From contig JBAQQB010000112.1 of the NCBI GenBank assembly GCA_049306275.1, forward strand, positions 29,344 to 93,343: a stretch of DNA of 64,000 bases, given 5' to 3'. Under the pieces are notes generated by a model. It was not told the origin of the DNA. It saw only the letters and a list, made by a program, of their open reading frames with translations, and made no database searches. This stretch comes from JADJTT01 sp049306275 (lineage in GTDB: Bacteria > Bacteroidota > Bacteroidia > Chitinophagales > Saprospiraceae). Positions 8,761-19,500 of the stretch are shown here, in pieces. Each line of letters begins with the position of its first letter. The stretch's first letter is position 1. The position numbers and the translations under genes are program-made.

Positions 8761-11463
8761 ATGTCAAAGGTTGCCTATATCAACGACAAAGCCTTCGAGA
8801 TCAGGGAGGGTGAAACCATCCTCACCTTTATACGCCGCTACCTCGGCCAAAAATACGTGCCCACCCTCTGCGACTCCCCCAACCTCAAACCCTTCGGGGC
8901 CTGCCGCGTGTGCAGCGTAGAGGTGGCGCGACCGGGCAACGGCGCCCTCAAAACCGTGGCTTCCTGCCATACGCCCATCGAGGAAAACCTGCGCATCTAC
9001 CCCGACTCGGAGCCGGTGCAAAAACTCAGGAAAAACATCATTGAACTGGTGCTCACCGACCACCCGCTCGACTGCCTGACCTGCGAAGCCAACGGCGACT
9101 GCGAGCTCCAGGACGTCGCCGCTCAGGTCGGCATCCGCAAGGTGCGCTACCCGGAAGGTCGCATCCACCTGGACCGCCTCCCCGACGAAAGCCACCCCTA
9201 CCTGCGAAGCGACCTGTCGAAGTGCATCAACTGCTCCAAATGCGTGCGCGCCTGCGACGAAGTGCAGGGCGAATTCGTGCTCTCCATGGCCGGCCGCGGC
9301 TTCGAAAGCCATATCATCAAAGGCCTGGATACGAGCTTTGGCGACTCTTACTGCGTCTCCTGCGGCGCCTGCGCCCAGGTCTGCCCTACCGCGGCCATCA
9401 CCGATATCTACCAGGCATCAGCCAAATACGCCACCGAAAAAGTGCGCACCGTTTGCACCTATTGCGGAGTCGGCTGCAACCTCGAAGTTTCTAAACACGG
9501 AAACTCCATCCTCAGCATCTCCGCACCGTATGAAGCGGAAGCCAACGGCGGCCACACCTGCCTCAAAGGACGCTACGCCTTCCGCTTCTACAACCACTCC
9601 GAAAGGCTCCGCTCGCCCATGATCCGCAAAAACGGCAAACTGGAAGAGGTGAGCTGGGACGAAGCCTACGACTATATCGCTGAAAAACTCACCGAGATCA
9701 AGGCCAAATACGGCCCCGACGCCATCGGCGGCATCTCTTCCGCACGCTGCACCAACGAGGAAAACTACCTGATGCAGAAGTTCATCCGCCTGGTCGTCGG
9801 CACCAACAACATCGACGGCTGTGCGCGGGTATGCCACTCCCCAACCGCCCTGGGGATGCAGCGCACCTTCGGTACCGGCGCCGCCACCAATTCGATCAAG
9901 GACCTCCAATACACCGACTGCATGCTCATCATCGGGGCAAACCCGACGGCGGCGCATCCGGTCACAGGGGCAAAGATCAAACAGCAGGCCATGAAGGGTA
10001 AAACCCTCATCGTCATCGACCCGCGTAAGACCGAACTCGCCAAACTGGCCCAGTACCACCTCCAGCTCAAACCCGGCACCAACGTCGCCATCCTCAACAT
10101 GATGATGCACTACATTCTCAAAGAAGGGCTGGAAGACAGGAATTTCATCGATACCCGCGTCGACGGTTACGCCGACTTCCGACAGCAGATCCTCAACCTG
10201 GATATCGACCGGCTGGAAGGCGAAACCGGCGTCGACCGGAAGCTGGTCAGGGACGCAGCCATCGCCTACGCCAAAGCGCCCAACGCCATGAGCTTCCACG
10301 GCCTGGGCGTCACCGAGCACTACCAGGGCACCTACACCGTGATGCTGATCGCCGACCTTGCCATGATCACCGGCAATATCGGGCGCAGGGGCGTGGGCGT
10401 CAACCCCCTCCGGGGACAGAACAACGTGCAGGGCATGGCCGACATGGGCGTGCAGCCCCACCAGGGCCCCGGTTATTTCGACATGCACAACGAGGGCTAT
10501 CGCAAAATGTACGAAGAAGTCTATGGCATGCCCATGCCCTACAACCCCGGCCTGAAGGTTCCCGATATGTTCGAAGCGGCCAGGCAAGGCAAATTCAAGG
10601 CCCTCTGGATCATGGGCGAAGACGTGGTACAGACCGAGCCCAACACCGAACAGGTGCGCAAAGCGCTCAGAGAACTCGACCTGTTCGTCGTACAGGAATT
10701 GTTCCATACCGAGACCTGCAACTTCGCGCACGTTGTCCTGCCCGCCTCCTCTTTCTTCGAAAAATCAGGCACCTTCACCAATGGCGAACGCCGGGTGCAG
10801 CGCGTCAACAACGTCATCGACCCGCTTCCCGGCACCAAGCCCGACGGGCAGATTGTCGTCGACATCATGAACCGTATGGGTTTCCAACAGCCCGACTACG
10901 ACCCCGCCGACCTGCTGGAACGCGAAATCTCCAAGGTCGTGCCCTTCTTCAAAGGCATCCGCTGGGACCGCCTGGGCGAGAACGGCTTGCAGTGGCCGGT
11001 GGCGGAAGACGGCGCCGATACCGAGATCCTCCATACCGAATCGTTCAAGATCGGAAAAGGACGCCTCTACTTCGCCGACTACGAAGAGAGCCAGGAGATC
11101 ACGGAATATGGCGGTGATTTCCCCTACATCCTGACCACCAACCGCGAGCTCGAGCACTACAACTCCGGCACCATGACGCGCCGCACCAATAACGGCCGCA
11201 TCCGCACGGAAGACCTGCTCTACATGAACCCCGAAGACGCCGCGGAAAAGGGCATCCGAGACGGGGAAAAGGTGAAGGTCAACTCGCCGAGGGGCAGCAT
11301 CTCCATCAAAGTGAAGATCAGCGATACGGTCAAGCCGGGCATTCTCAGCTCGACCTTCCACTTCCCGGAGATCATGCTCAACGAGATCACTAGCTCGGTG
11401 TACGATTCGCAGGCCAAATGCCCCGAGTACAAGGTGGTGGCGGTAGATGTGGAAAGGGTGTGA
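8761..11463 (+). CDS. fdsA: Molybdenum/tungsten formate dehydrogenase alpha subunit
   Basis: 900 residues, close to the ~920-960 of FdsA. In order: N-terminal [2Fe-2S] ferredoxin domain (PTLCDSPNLKPFGACRVC), the His/Cys-ligated cluster (HPLDCLTCEANGDC), two [4Fe-4S] motifs (CINCSKCVRAC and CVSCGACAQVCP), then the bis-MGD catalytic domain opening with its own cluster motif CTYCGVGC. The active-site residue is Cys358 in RVCHSP, the Cys form of the Sec/Cys formate dehydrogenase site, followed by the FDH-specific GLGVTEHYQGT. It oxidises formate to CO2, or reduces CO2, and sends electrons to the FdsGB subunit. fdhD and cofactor-synthesis genes are not in the window. Formate specificity is well supported by motif, not proven. 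Confidence 0.9.
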   Translation: MSKVAYINDKAFEIREGETILTFIRRYLGQKYVPTLCDSPNLKPFGACRVCSVEVARPGNGALKTVASCHTPIEENLRIYPDSEPVQKLRKNIIELVLTDHPLDCLTCEANGDCELQDVAAQVGIRKVRYPEGRIHLDRLPDESHPYLRSDLSKCINCSKCVRACDEVQGEFVLSMAGRGFESHIIKGLDTSFGDSYCVSCGACAQVCPTAAITDIYQASAKYATEKVRTVCTYCGVGCNLEVSKHGNSILSISAPYEAEANGGHTCLKGRYAFRFYNHSERLRSPMIRKNGKLEEVSWDEAYDYIAEKLTEIKAKYGPDAIGGISSARCTNEENYLMQKFIRLVVGTNNIDGCARVCHSPTALGMQRTFGTGAATNSIKDLQYTDCMLIIGANPTAAHPVTGAKIKQQAMKGKTLIVIDPRKTELAKLAQYHLQLKPGTNVAILNMMMHYILKEGLEDRNFIDTRVDGYADFRQQILNLDIDRLEGETGVDRKLVRDAAIAYAKAPNAMSFHGLGVTEHYQGTYTVMLIADLAMITGNIGRRGVGVNPLRGQNNVQGMADMGVQPHQGPGYFDMHNEGYRKMYEEVYGMPMPYNPGLKVPDMFEAARQGKFKALWIMGEDVVQTEPNTEQVRKALRELDLFVVQELFHTETCNFAHVVLPASSFFEKSGTFTNGERRVQRVNNVIDPLPGTKPDGQIVVDIMNRMGFQQPDYDPADLLEREISKVVPFFKGIRWDRLGENGLQWPVAEDGADTEILHTESFKIGKGRLYFADYEESQEITEYGGDFPYILTTNRELEHYNSGTMTRRTNNGRIRTEDLLYMNPEDAAEKGIRDGEKVKVNSPRGSISIKVKISDTVKPGILSSTFHFPEIMLNEITSSVYDSQAKCPEYKVVAVDVERV

Positions 11464-11528
11464 AAAATCTCCCTTCCGCCTGAGGAATGTCATTGTTTTT
11501 TTTCTAAAAAATCGATAATCAGCACTTT

Positions 11529-11555
11529 GGGGCAGCGGTCAAAATCCGCTGCCCC
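11529..11555. other. Perfect 10-bp inverted repeat just before a start codon
   Basis: GGGGCAGCGG and CCGCTGCCCC flank a 7-nt loop. The right arm ends 7 nt before the ATG of the delta-60 protein gene and 92 nt after the formate dehydrogenase stop. There is no T-run on either side, so it is a poor intrinsic terminator; it could be a 3'-end structure of the fds transcript or a 5'-leader hairpin that hides the start of the next gene. Confidence 0.5.
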
Positions 11556-11562
11556 AGGCTGT

Positions 11563-14277
11563 ATGAAACAAAACATTTTCCTCTTCCTTTTCCTCTTACT
11601 GGTATCTGCTTTATCAGCCCAAATTCCGGGCGTCCGCGGCAATTCCATTTTTTCCTATCAAAAGGGCGAAGGACAGGTCTTCTGGACCGATGCGGTGGTG
11701 CACCCCGAAGGGTTTTTCACGGTTGCCGGCGTCGTGCTGTCAAAGGGCGTTCACTACCTGGCCCTTGCCCGGTTTTTACCCGACGGCAATCTCGACTGCA
11801 ATTTCCAGGACGAAAGCATTAGCCGCCTGTCTATCCCTGCCGATTGGGAGTACCTGATAAAAATAGCCAGGACGCGCGAGGGCAAGTTGCTTGTGCTGTT
11901 CAACCCGCCGAAAGAAGAGAATGCCATTTTCATGGCCCGGTTTTCAGAAGACGGCTTCCTGGATCCTTCATTCGGGAAAGAGGGCATCGCCAGGGTGACC
12001 ACCCCCCTGCCTGTTCGGTTTATGGATATGCTGTTACAGGAGGACGGCAAGATCGTGGTAGCGGGATTTGAGGAAAATCCGGAAACGGGCATGCATACCT
12101 GCAGCGTTCACCGCCTGCTGCCTGATGGCAGACTGGATGAAAGTTTTCGCCATTCATCTCCCCCTCCCTCGCCTCACTCCTTTCACCTCATCGCGCTGGG
12201 CGCATTGCCGGAAGGAAAGATGCTCATAGCTGTTTATTGCGAGGGAGCGCTCGCTGTTGGCCGCCTGATGCCCGACGGCAGCATGGACCCTGCTTTTGGG
12301 GAAGACGGCAGAATCATGTACCCTTTGGAGGGATTTCGCCCCTATGATGTTCAGGTTTTGCCTGACGGTTCCTGGATGGTGCTGGGAAGCGGCATTCGCA
12401 CGGAAGACGGTTGGCCCATAGCCCTGAAATGCGGCCAAGACGGCAGTCCCGACACTGGCTTTGGGAAGACAGGTGTTTTGTATATGCCCGATGGCCTCGA
12501 GGTCGCGGCAGCCGGTCTTCTCCTGCCCGATGGCAGGTGGCTGACCGCAGGCATGGCACAGGGGGAAGACGAGGTCGGTTGCTTCACCATCCGCCGCTTT
12601 TGGCCCGATGGACGCCTGGATACTGCATTCGGAAATGGGGGGGAGGTGAAACCCTGTTTTGAAAAAGACTACTACATCGGCAGCGCCATGTTTATCAAAG
12701 CTTTACCTGAAGGCAGAATATTGAGCGGAGGAACGGTCAATTACAAAGGCGCCCTTGCCTGCCTCGACGCAAGCGGCCAGCTGTTTGATTCGTTTGGAGA
12801 AAAGGGGATGACCCTCACTGTCAAAGGCGGGAAAAACCCCCTGGATGTAGACTGTTACAAACTCCTGATGCGGCAAGATGGCGGACTCATCGCCGCCGGA
12901 ACGGTGAAAAAGGCTTTCGATTCCGAGATGCTGGCCGTCAGGGTGCAGAGCGATGGCGCCCTGGATACGGTTGGCACCGCAGCCATCCAGCTGCCGCAGC
13001 CGATTACCGGCGTCGACGCCGTCCTGCAGCCAGATGGTAAACTGGTGGTGGGGGGCAGGGTGCGTCTTAAAAACCCAACCGGGGAAAATATCGACTTCGC
13101 GGCAACCCGGCTCAATGCCGATGGAAGCCTGGATACCTCCTTCGCAAATAAAGGATTCATCACCTTCGACCGAGGCCCCTTCGACATCCTGGGCGGCATG
13201 GCCCTGCAACCCGACGGCCGGATACTGCTGGCAGGCGATATGGAAAACCCCGAAACCTACGAAAGAGAGCTGGTAGTCTACCGCCTCCTGCCCACCGGCC
13301 TCATCGACTCCTCCTTCGGAAAAAACGGCCTCTGCGCCCTCCGGCACGCCCCGGATGGCGGCTTCGCCAGCGTGATCCTCCAACCCGATGGGAAAATTCT
13401 CCTGCTCGACGCACACCTGCCCTGGGGCTTCGACATGATACGCCTGCAATCCAACGGCAGATGGGACCGCTCATTCGGCATTGACGGGGTTGCCAACTGC
13501 TCTTTTCCTGACTCATCCTATCCTCTGCAATCGCTGATGGGAGCAGTCACTGCCGGCAACCACATTCTGGTGGGCGGACAAATGGGGCTTCAATTCAATT
13601 TGATTAAATTTGAAAATTTTGGAGAACCAGACCCCCGATTTGGCAACCAGGGCATGGTTCAGCTGGGCTTGCCCGAAACGGTATGGGAAATGGCAGTCCT
13701 TCCCGATGGGAAAATCCTGCTGGCAGGTTCCGGATGCTCGGATATGGCGCCATATAACTACTTTTTCGGCATGCGGCTCAACCCCGACGGCACGCCCGAC
13801 CAGGGCTTCGGCGAAAAGGGCATACTGGTCACTGAGCTGCCCGCATTTTCCTACCTCTCCTCCTTGCTGGTCATGGACAATGGCGCCGTCATTCTCGGCG
13901 GCAGGGGATATGCCAGCGAAAACCACGGCCATACCGATATGCTGCTGCTGAGGTATTTGCCGGAACTGGATGCGGGCCACCTCTGCCCTAAACACCTGTT
14001 TCCCTTCTTCGACGTATTCCCCTACCCCATCCCACAGGGCGAGTTCTCCCTGGCTTACGATATTCCGGAAAGAAGCGAAATCAAGATTTCCCTCCACACC
14101 ATGAACGGCGCGCTGCTGACGGAGTTGCTGAATCTCTGCCGAACGGAGGGAAAGCACAGTGAGACCCTGGTCTTTCCCCCAGGACTGCCCGAAGGGCAAT
14201 ACCTGTTAAAAATAAAAACGGACAACGCGGAATCCACCATCCGCATCATCCACGGCGAAACCGGGGATCGCCCTTAA
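11563..14277 (+). CDS. Secreted delta-60-repeat protein with T9SS type A sorting domain
   Basis: 904 residues from the ATG at 11563, which starts the signal peptide MKQNIFLFLFLLLVSALSA; a start 36 bp upstream would place a hairpin inside the coding sequence. The body is a run of at least twelve delta-60 (DUF5122) units of ~55-60 residues with the signature ILPDGKILLAG / LDxSFGxxG (for example VLPDGKILLAGSG and LDPSFGKEGI), which fold as beta-propeller blades. The last ~85 residues (FPYPIPQGEFSLAYDIPE to LPEGQYLLKIKT) are a T9SS type A C-terminal domain. It is therefore exported and probably attached to the cell surface. Its 3' end overlaps the convergent neighbour by 4 nt. The bound ligand, if any, is unknown. 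Confidence 0.85.
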   Translation: MKQNIFLFLFLLLVSALSAQIPGVRGNSIFSYQKGEGQVFWTDAVVHPEGFFTVAGVVLSKGVHYLALARFLPDGNLDCNFQDESISRLSIPADWEYLIKIARTREGKLLVLFNPPKEENAIFMARFSEDGFLDPSFGKEGIARVTTPLPVRFMDMLLQEDGKIVVAGFEENPETGMHTCSVHRLLPDGRLDESFRHSSPPPSPHSFHLIALGALPEGKMLIAVYCEGALAVGRLMPDGSMDPAFGEDGRIMYPLEGFRPYDVQVLPDGSWMVLGSGIRTEDGWPIALKCGQDGSPDTGFGKTGVLYMPDGLEVAAAGLLLPDGRWLTAGMAQGEDEVGCFTIRRFWPDGRLDTAFGNGGEVKPCFEKDYYIGSAMFIKALPEGRILSGGTVNYKGALACLDASGQLFDSFGEKGMTLTVKGGKNPLDVDCYKLLMRQDGGLIAAGTVKKAFDSEMLAVRVQSDGALDTVGTAAIQLPQPITGVDAVLQPDGKLVVGGRVRLKNPTGENIDFAATRLNADGSLDTSFANKGFITFDRGPFDILGGMALQPDGRILLAGDMENPETYERELVVYRLLPTGLIDSSFGKNGLCALRHAPDGGFASVILQPDGKILLLDAHLPWGFDMIRLQSNGRWDRSFGIDGVANCSFPDSSYPLQSLMGAVTAGNHILVGGQMGLQFNLIKFENFGEPDPRFGNQGMVQLGLPETVWEMAVLPDGKILLAGSGCSDMAPYNYFFGMRLNPDGTPDQGFGEKGILVTELPAFSYLSSLLVMDNGAVILGGRGYASENHGHTDMLLLRYLPELDAGHLCPKHLFPFFDVFPYPIPQGEFSLAYDIPERSEIKISLHTMNGALLTELLNLCRTEGKHSETLVFPPGLPEGQYLLKIKTDNAESTIRIIHGETGDRP

Positions 14278-16409
14278 CGGATCAGCGTCACCTCTCCTTT
14301 TTCCAGCTTCGTTTCCTCCTGTTCAGGGAAGCGGTACTCCAATATCCAGGCATAAAGGTCGGAAGCCATGGGTTCGTCGTTGTACCTGCCATCCCAGGCC
14401 TCGGCAGGGCTGGAGGAGGTAAACACCAGTTCTCCCCACCTGGAGTATATCCGTAAGCGATATTCGTCGTACACCTCGCAGTTGCTCAGCGGCCGGAAGC
14501 GGTCGTTGGTACCGTCGCCGTCAGGCGTAAAGACATTGGGTATTTCCAGCCTGCACTCCCCCTGCGGCCCGTCGCAGTCGGGCAGCACGAGGGTGAAGCT
14601 CTGGATGGCGGTACCGCAAATATTCTGGGCCTGCACGGTGTAAGCGCCCGCTTCGCTGACCGTAATGGTGGAGGTCGTAGCGCCTGTCGACCAGAATAGC
14701 GATTCGGCGCCAACGGCGATGGCGGTCAGCGTCGCGATTCCTGTTTCACAGAATCCGGTCGTATCCGCGCCGATGGTCACGACGGGGGGCGGAAGGATGT
14801 TGAACACAGCCGTGTCGCGCAGGAGCCAGCACTCCATGTGGGAGGTGTCTTCGACGAAATAAATGCCGGGCACATCAGCCAGTATCTGGGCCGTGGTGGC
14901 GCCGGTATTCCACTGGTACGATTCTGCCCCCTGCACCGTCGCATCGAGGGGCACGGTGGTGGGTTCGCAGAAAAAGTCGCTGGGACCGATGTCGAGCACT
15001 GGCACATCTATTAGGTACTCGTCGAAGGGCGCTACAGTGGGCTCAACCAATTCCTTGTCATTCAGATCGTTAACTTCCGCGGCGAAATCGGTCGCTTCTA
15101 TCATCAACCCGGTCTGCACCGCCAGCTCGATGGGCTCATGGCAGGCGGTGCGGCCGTCGATATCGGCGACGATGAGGTAGGGATAGTAGGTATCGAACCC
15201 TTCGGCATAGTTGGCCAGGTAGGCGAAACCTGCCGGCAAGGGGGCAAAACCGTTGGGGAAGGTGCCGAAACCTTCCACGACCTCCGTGAAATAGTTGTGG
15301 GCCCAGGCAACGCTTCCATCTTCCAGGCTGATGCGGAAGAGGAAATTGTACTCAGCGCCAAAAGCAGGGATGGTATCCTGGATCGAACTACCCGGAATGA
15401 CCAGGGTTGTCGAGTCGAGGGCTACCAAATGATTGAGGTAGATGTGGTGTTTGGAAAAACCGCCGAGGTTGACCCTCATCGCCCTGACAGGCAGGCCCAT
15501 GTCATCTACTTCCAGGATGAGGCCGTCTTTAAGTATAGCGCCGCTGCTGTCGATAAAATCGTATTCACCTACTATGGCGATGTGACCGTTGGGCAGCACG
15601 GAAGCAGCGAATCCATATTCGCGGAAGAGCAAGCTCAGCGTATCCGGAATGTTGTAGCTACGCGCCCAGAGTAACTGCCCTGCAGTGTCCACTTTCATCA
15701 AAAACACATCCTGGTTGAGCGCGGCCGGCGGCTCGAGGTATTGAATGCCTCCGCAGACCACATAACCGCTGTCTGCTGTCAGGGCTACGTTGCCAAAGGT
15801 GAGATCGGCGTCGTTGAGGCAGGAAAAGCAGTAGTTTTTCCCCCAGACAACCTCACCAAAAGAGCTGATCTTCATCAGCGAGAGGTCGTTGGCTTCATCG
15901 CTGGAAGAAAAAGATAAGGGCCCGGCCCCCAGGAGGATATCCCCGGATGCCAGTCCCCTCACATCCACCTTGCCAATATTGGCCGGGTTTATGCTATTGC
16001 CCAGCGAGTAGGTGTTCGACCAGACCACCGTCCCGTCCTGGGTCATCCGCTTCAGCACGGCGCCGGGGAGGGTATCTGTGTCGAAATACAGCCCTGCAAA
16101 GAGGTAGGTCTGGAAAGCGTTCCAGTTGTCGAGGGCGCCGGAAACCAGGGGGAAAGGATAGGTAAAGTCATTGCTCCAGATGATCTCGCCCGAAGGCCGC
16201 AGCCGGGTGAGGTTGAACTGCCCGCCATTGAGAATCGGCCCGCCCGGGAAAAACAAGCTGGCAAAGAGGTATTGATCCGGCCCCGTGGGCACGACGTCGA
16301 CACCGGGGCTCAGCCGGCCGGGATCGAGCGGGCGTTGGAAAAATTGGGACTGCCCATGGAGGGCAAGAGTCAGGGCGGCAAGGAAGAGCGTAAATACCAG
16401 ACGGATCAT
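14274..16409 (-). CDS. Secreted protein with T9SS type B (gliding-motility-associated) C-terminal domain
   Basis: 711 residues. Signal peptide MIRLVFTLFLAALTLALHGQ. Residues ~25-420 are beta-rich with recurring segments such as LTRLRPSGEIIWSNDF, LMKISSFGEVVWGKNY and LMKVDTAGQLLWARSY, a WD/PQQ-like propeller of the kind seen in delta-60-related proteins. Then come two Ig-like/SprB-like segments (VQGAESYQWNTGATTAQI; VGAESLFWSTGATTSTI). The C-terminal ~90 residues, NVFTPDGDGTNDRFRP through SRWGELVF, AWDGRYN and KGEVTLIR, are the CHU_C type B sorting domain. Such domains direct export through T9SS, commonly for gliding or adhesion. A terminator hairpin and the SprB-repeat gene lie upstream on the same strand, so it probably has its own promoter. 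The molecular role is unknown. Confidence 0.85.
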   Translation of the reverse strand: MIRLVFTLFLAALTLALHGQSQFFQRPLDPGRLSPGVDVVPTGPDQYLFASLFFPGGPILNGGQFNLTRLRPSGEIIWSNDFTYPFPLVSGALDNWNAFQTYLFAGLYFDTDTLPGAVLKRMTQDGTVVWSNTYSLGNSINPANIGKVDVRGLASGDILLGAGPLSFSSSDEANDLSLMKISSFGEVVWGKNYCFSCLNDADLTFGNVALTADSGYVVCGGIQYLEPPAALNQDVFLMKVDTAGQLLWARSYNIPDTLSLLFREYGFAASVLPNGHIAIVGEYDFIDSSGAILKDGLILEVDDMGLPVRAMRVNLGGFSKHHIYLNHLVALDSTTLVIPGSSIQDTIPAFGAEYNFLFRISLEDGSVAWAHNYFTEVVEGFGTFPNGFAPLPAGFAYLANYAEGFDTYYPYLIVADIDGRTACHEPIELAVQTGLMIEATDFAAEVNDLNDKELVEPTVAPFDEYLIDVPVLDIGPSDFFCEPTTVPLDATVQGAESYQWNTGATTAQILADVPGIYFVEDTSHMECWLLRDTAVFNILPPPVVTIGADTTGFCETGIATLTAIAVGAESLFWSTGATTSTITVSEAGAYTVQAQNICGTAIQSFTLVLPDCDGPQGECRLEIPNVFTPDGDGTNDRFRPLSNCEVYDEYRLRIYSRWGELVFTSSSPAEAWDGRYNDEPMASDLYAWILEYRFPEQEETKLEKGEVTLIR

Positions 16410-16483
16410 GGGTAGATTTTTTGTACCTTTTTATCGAACGCGCAAAAATAGGGTTTGTTGGGGTAAGGAAAGGCTTTAAATGG

Positions 16484-16512
16484 AAAAGGGGCGACAAATT
16501 GTCGCCCCTTTT
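16484..16512 (-). terminator. Intrinsic terminator of the SprB-repeat gene
   Basis: AAAAGGGGCGAC and GTCGCCCCTTTT pair perfectly (12 bp) around a 5-nt loop; on the minus strand the stem ends in TTTT and lies 22 bp after the stop of the SprB-repeat gene. The arms are A/T-ended, so it could also work in the plus direction. Confidence 0.75.
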
Positions 16513-16534
16513 ACCTTGTCTGCGCAATAAGCGC

Positions 16535-19500
16535 TTATCGGGACAGCACGATCTTGTGCGTCCAAACCCCGCGCTGGGTCTTCATGCGCAGCCAGTAGGA
16601 ACCGTTGGCATAGGCCGACAGATCCAGGGCGAACTGTTGTTCCGCCAGCCATTGGCCGGAGAAACGGGTCAATTCAACGCCCCGCAGGTCGAACAGCGAG
16701 AACTCGGCCTCTTCAGGATTCGGGGCCTTGAGCTGGACATTCACCATACCGTTGGTCGGGTTGGGGAAGAGCACAAAGGCCTGGCTGAGGTCTCCCAAGT
16801 CATCGACGCTTACTATACAGTCCGGATCCTGCTGTACGATGAAGGGCGAAGATACCTGCACGCAGCCATTGGCGTCCGTGATTTCCACCTCGTACACGCC
16901 GCCCACGACGGAATCCAGGTCTTCTGTATCCGCGGTGAAATCGGGATCGTCGAGATTCGACCACAGGAAGGTATAGCCAGGGGTACCGCCGCCGGGCGTG
17001 ATGGAGATCGCTCCGTTTTCGCAGGGAGGCGTTTCCGGAACGATCGAATCCAGGGCGATGGAGATGGCTGAAGGCTCAGCGAGGATAATCGTAGCTTCTC
17101 CGACACAGCCTCCCTGGTCGGAAACGGTAACACTATATCCTCCTGCCACAAGACCGCTGATGGTTTCCGTTGTATCGCCTGTGCTCCACAGGATGTCGTA
17201 GGGCGCCGTGCCTCCAAAAATGAGAACGGAAGCCACGCCATCCTCACCGCCAAAGCAGGATATTGCTTCGCTGCTGATCTCTCCCGAAAAGTCTTCGATG
17301 CGAATGACCGGAAAACTGCACAGCGTGGTATTACCCGCAAGGTCGGTGGCCTGGTAGGTCACCGTAGTGGTGTCTGCAGGGAAGGCAGACCCCGAGGGGA
17401 AGCCTTCGATCAGTTCGGTCGCAAATTCGCAGTTGTCGATGGCTTCGGGAAGGTCGTATTCCACTTCGGGAATGCAGGAGACGACGACCACCTCTGTCGG
17501 GCAGACCACAAATTCGGGGGCCAGGGTATCGGGCTCTATCTCCACGACGAGCGAGTCGAGGGAGGAAAAGCAGCCGTTGGCGTCGGTCACGGAGACCGAG
17601 AAGACGCCGCTCGTCAGGCTGTCGATCACGATGGTGGAATCGCCGGTGCTCCAGACGATGGTGAATTCGGGCGTAGAGGACTGGATATCGAGGGTGATCG
17701 CGCCATTCTGCTGGTCGCAGGTCGCGTTGAGCAGCTCGGCCACCTCAATAGCCGGAGCGGGCAGGTCTTCCACTACCACGGTTCCGGTGCTGATACAGCC
17801 GTTGTGGTCGAGCACGGCGATGGCGTATTCCCCGGAAGGAACATCGACGAGCAGCGAGTCGGACTGGCCGTTATCCCAGACGAAGGTGAAGGGATAGGCG
17901 CCGCCCGAAATTTCCACCCAGGCTTCGCCGTTTTCCTGTCCGCAGGTCGTGGGCGTAAAGCCGGGCACGATGACCGGGCTGTCTTCGGCGGCCACTTCGA
18001 TCGTGGCAGTTTCCACGCAGCCGGTGCTGTCGGAGAGTTGCAGTTCATAGATACCGCCGTCGAGTCCGGTGAAGAAGAGGAAGGGCAGGTCGGCCGTATC
18101 GCTTTCCAGCACTTCGCCGTTGAGCAGAAGGGCATATTCGATGGGCCCTTCGCCGCCGCTGAGGTTGGCGTTGAGAGTGCCGTTGTTGTTATTGCAGGTA
18201 GCGGCCGTGGTCGTCCAGTCGAGTTCAATGGCGTTGAAACCGGCGAGGTCGAAGTCGGCGGTCGCCGCACAACCCAGGGAATCAGTGACAACCACGGTGT
18301 AGGTTCCGGCGATGAGACCGGTAATGGTGTCGGTGGTAGCGCCGGTGCCCCATTCAATGGTATAGGGGCCGAAACCGCCGTTGATCAGCACTGCCAGCGA
18401 TCCGTCTTCGGCGACGCAGGCGGTGGGTTGCTGCACCAATTCAATTGTCAGGGTCTGGCCGGCTTCATTGTCCACCACCACGCTACCCGTTGCTTCGCAA
18501 CCGTTGCTGTCGGTGACGATGATCGAGTATTCGCCGGGTACGAGATCGGTGATCGCAGGTTCTACGCCGCCATTATTCCAGAGCACGGAGAGGTTGCCAG
18601 TACCGCCGGAGAAGAACACTTCAGCGGAGCCTGTGGGCAGGCCGCAGTAAGCGGTGAAGGTCGCGAAGCTGTCGATCACGGGTGAAGCGGCATCTTCCAC
18701 GACATAGGTGGCCTCGGCTACGCAGCCAAAGGCATCGGTTACCACGACGCTAAAGGTGTCGGCAGGCAGGTCTGTCAGCACGGAATCAACCGCGCCGTTG
18801 CTCCAGGCGAAGGCATAAGGCCAGGTACCGCCGGTCACGCCGATTTCGATCGAGCCATTGGGCTCCCCGCATATGGCGGCAACTACAGCCTCTTCGGCGA
18901 TGGCCAGGTCGGTAAATATTTCGATCAATGCCTCGGCAGTGGAAACGCAACCCACCGCATCGGTTACCTCAACGGTGTAGAACCCAGGGGCCAGGCCGGT
19001 GGCGATGGAGTCGGTAGCGCCGCTGCTCCAGTTGTAGCTGAAAGGCCAAACGCCTTCCACGATCACTTCCGCAATGGCATCGCTTTCCTGGCAGGTACTA
19101 GGCGGCGTTGTCATGATGGTCAGGGTGGGGCCTACGGGTTCATCCACGGTCACCGTGCCGGAGGATACGCAGTTGTTGTTGTCGGTCACCGCTACCTCGT
19201 ATACGCCGGGCAGCAGGCCGGTTGATGTGGCAGTGGTATCGCCGTTGCTCCACAGGTAGAGGAAAGGTTCTGCTCCCGCTGCCTCCACCGTGGCCGTTCC
19301 GTCGGGAACGATGCAGCCGGTGGGCAGGGTGGCGCTGAAGCTCAGTTCCGGCCCGGGGAGGTCTTCCACCACGGCGGTGGCAACCGTCACGCAGCCATTG
19401 CCGTCGGTCACAGAGACCAGGTATTCGCCTGCGGCAAGGTCTGTGAGGGTGGTATCCGTAGAACCGGATTCCCACTCAAAGGTGAAAGGCTCGTTGCCGG

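Noticed and set aside
9820..9845. Selenocysteine formate dehydrogenase
   Set aside because: The catalytic codon 358 is TGC (Cys), not an in-frame TGA, so no recoding is required.
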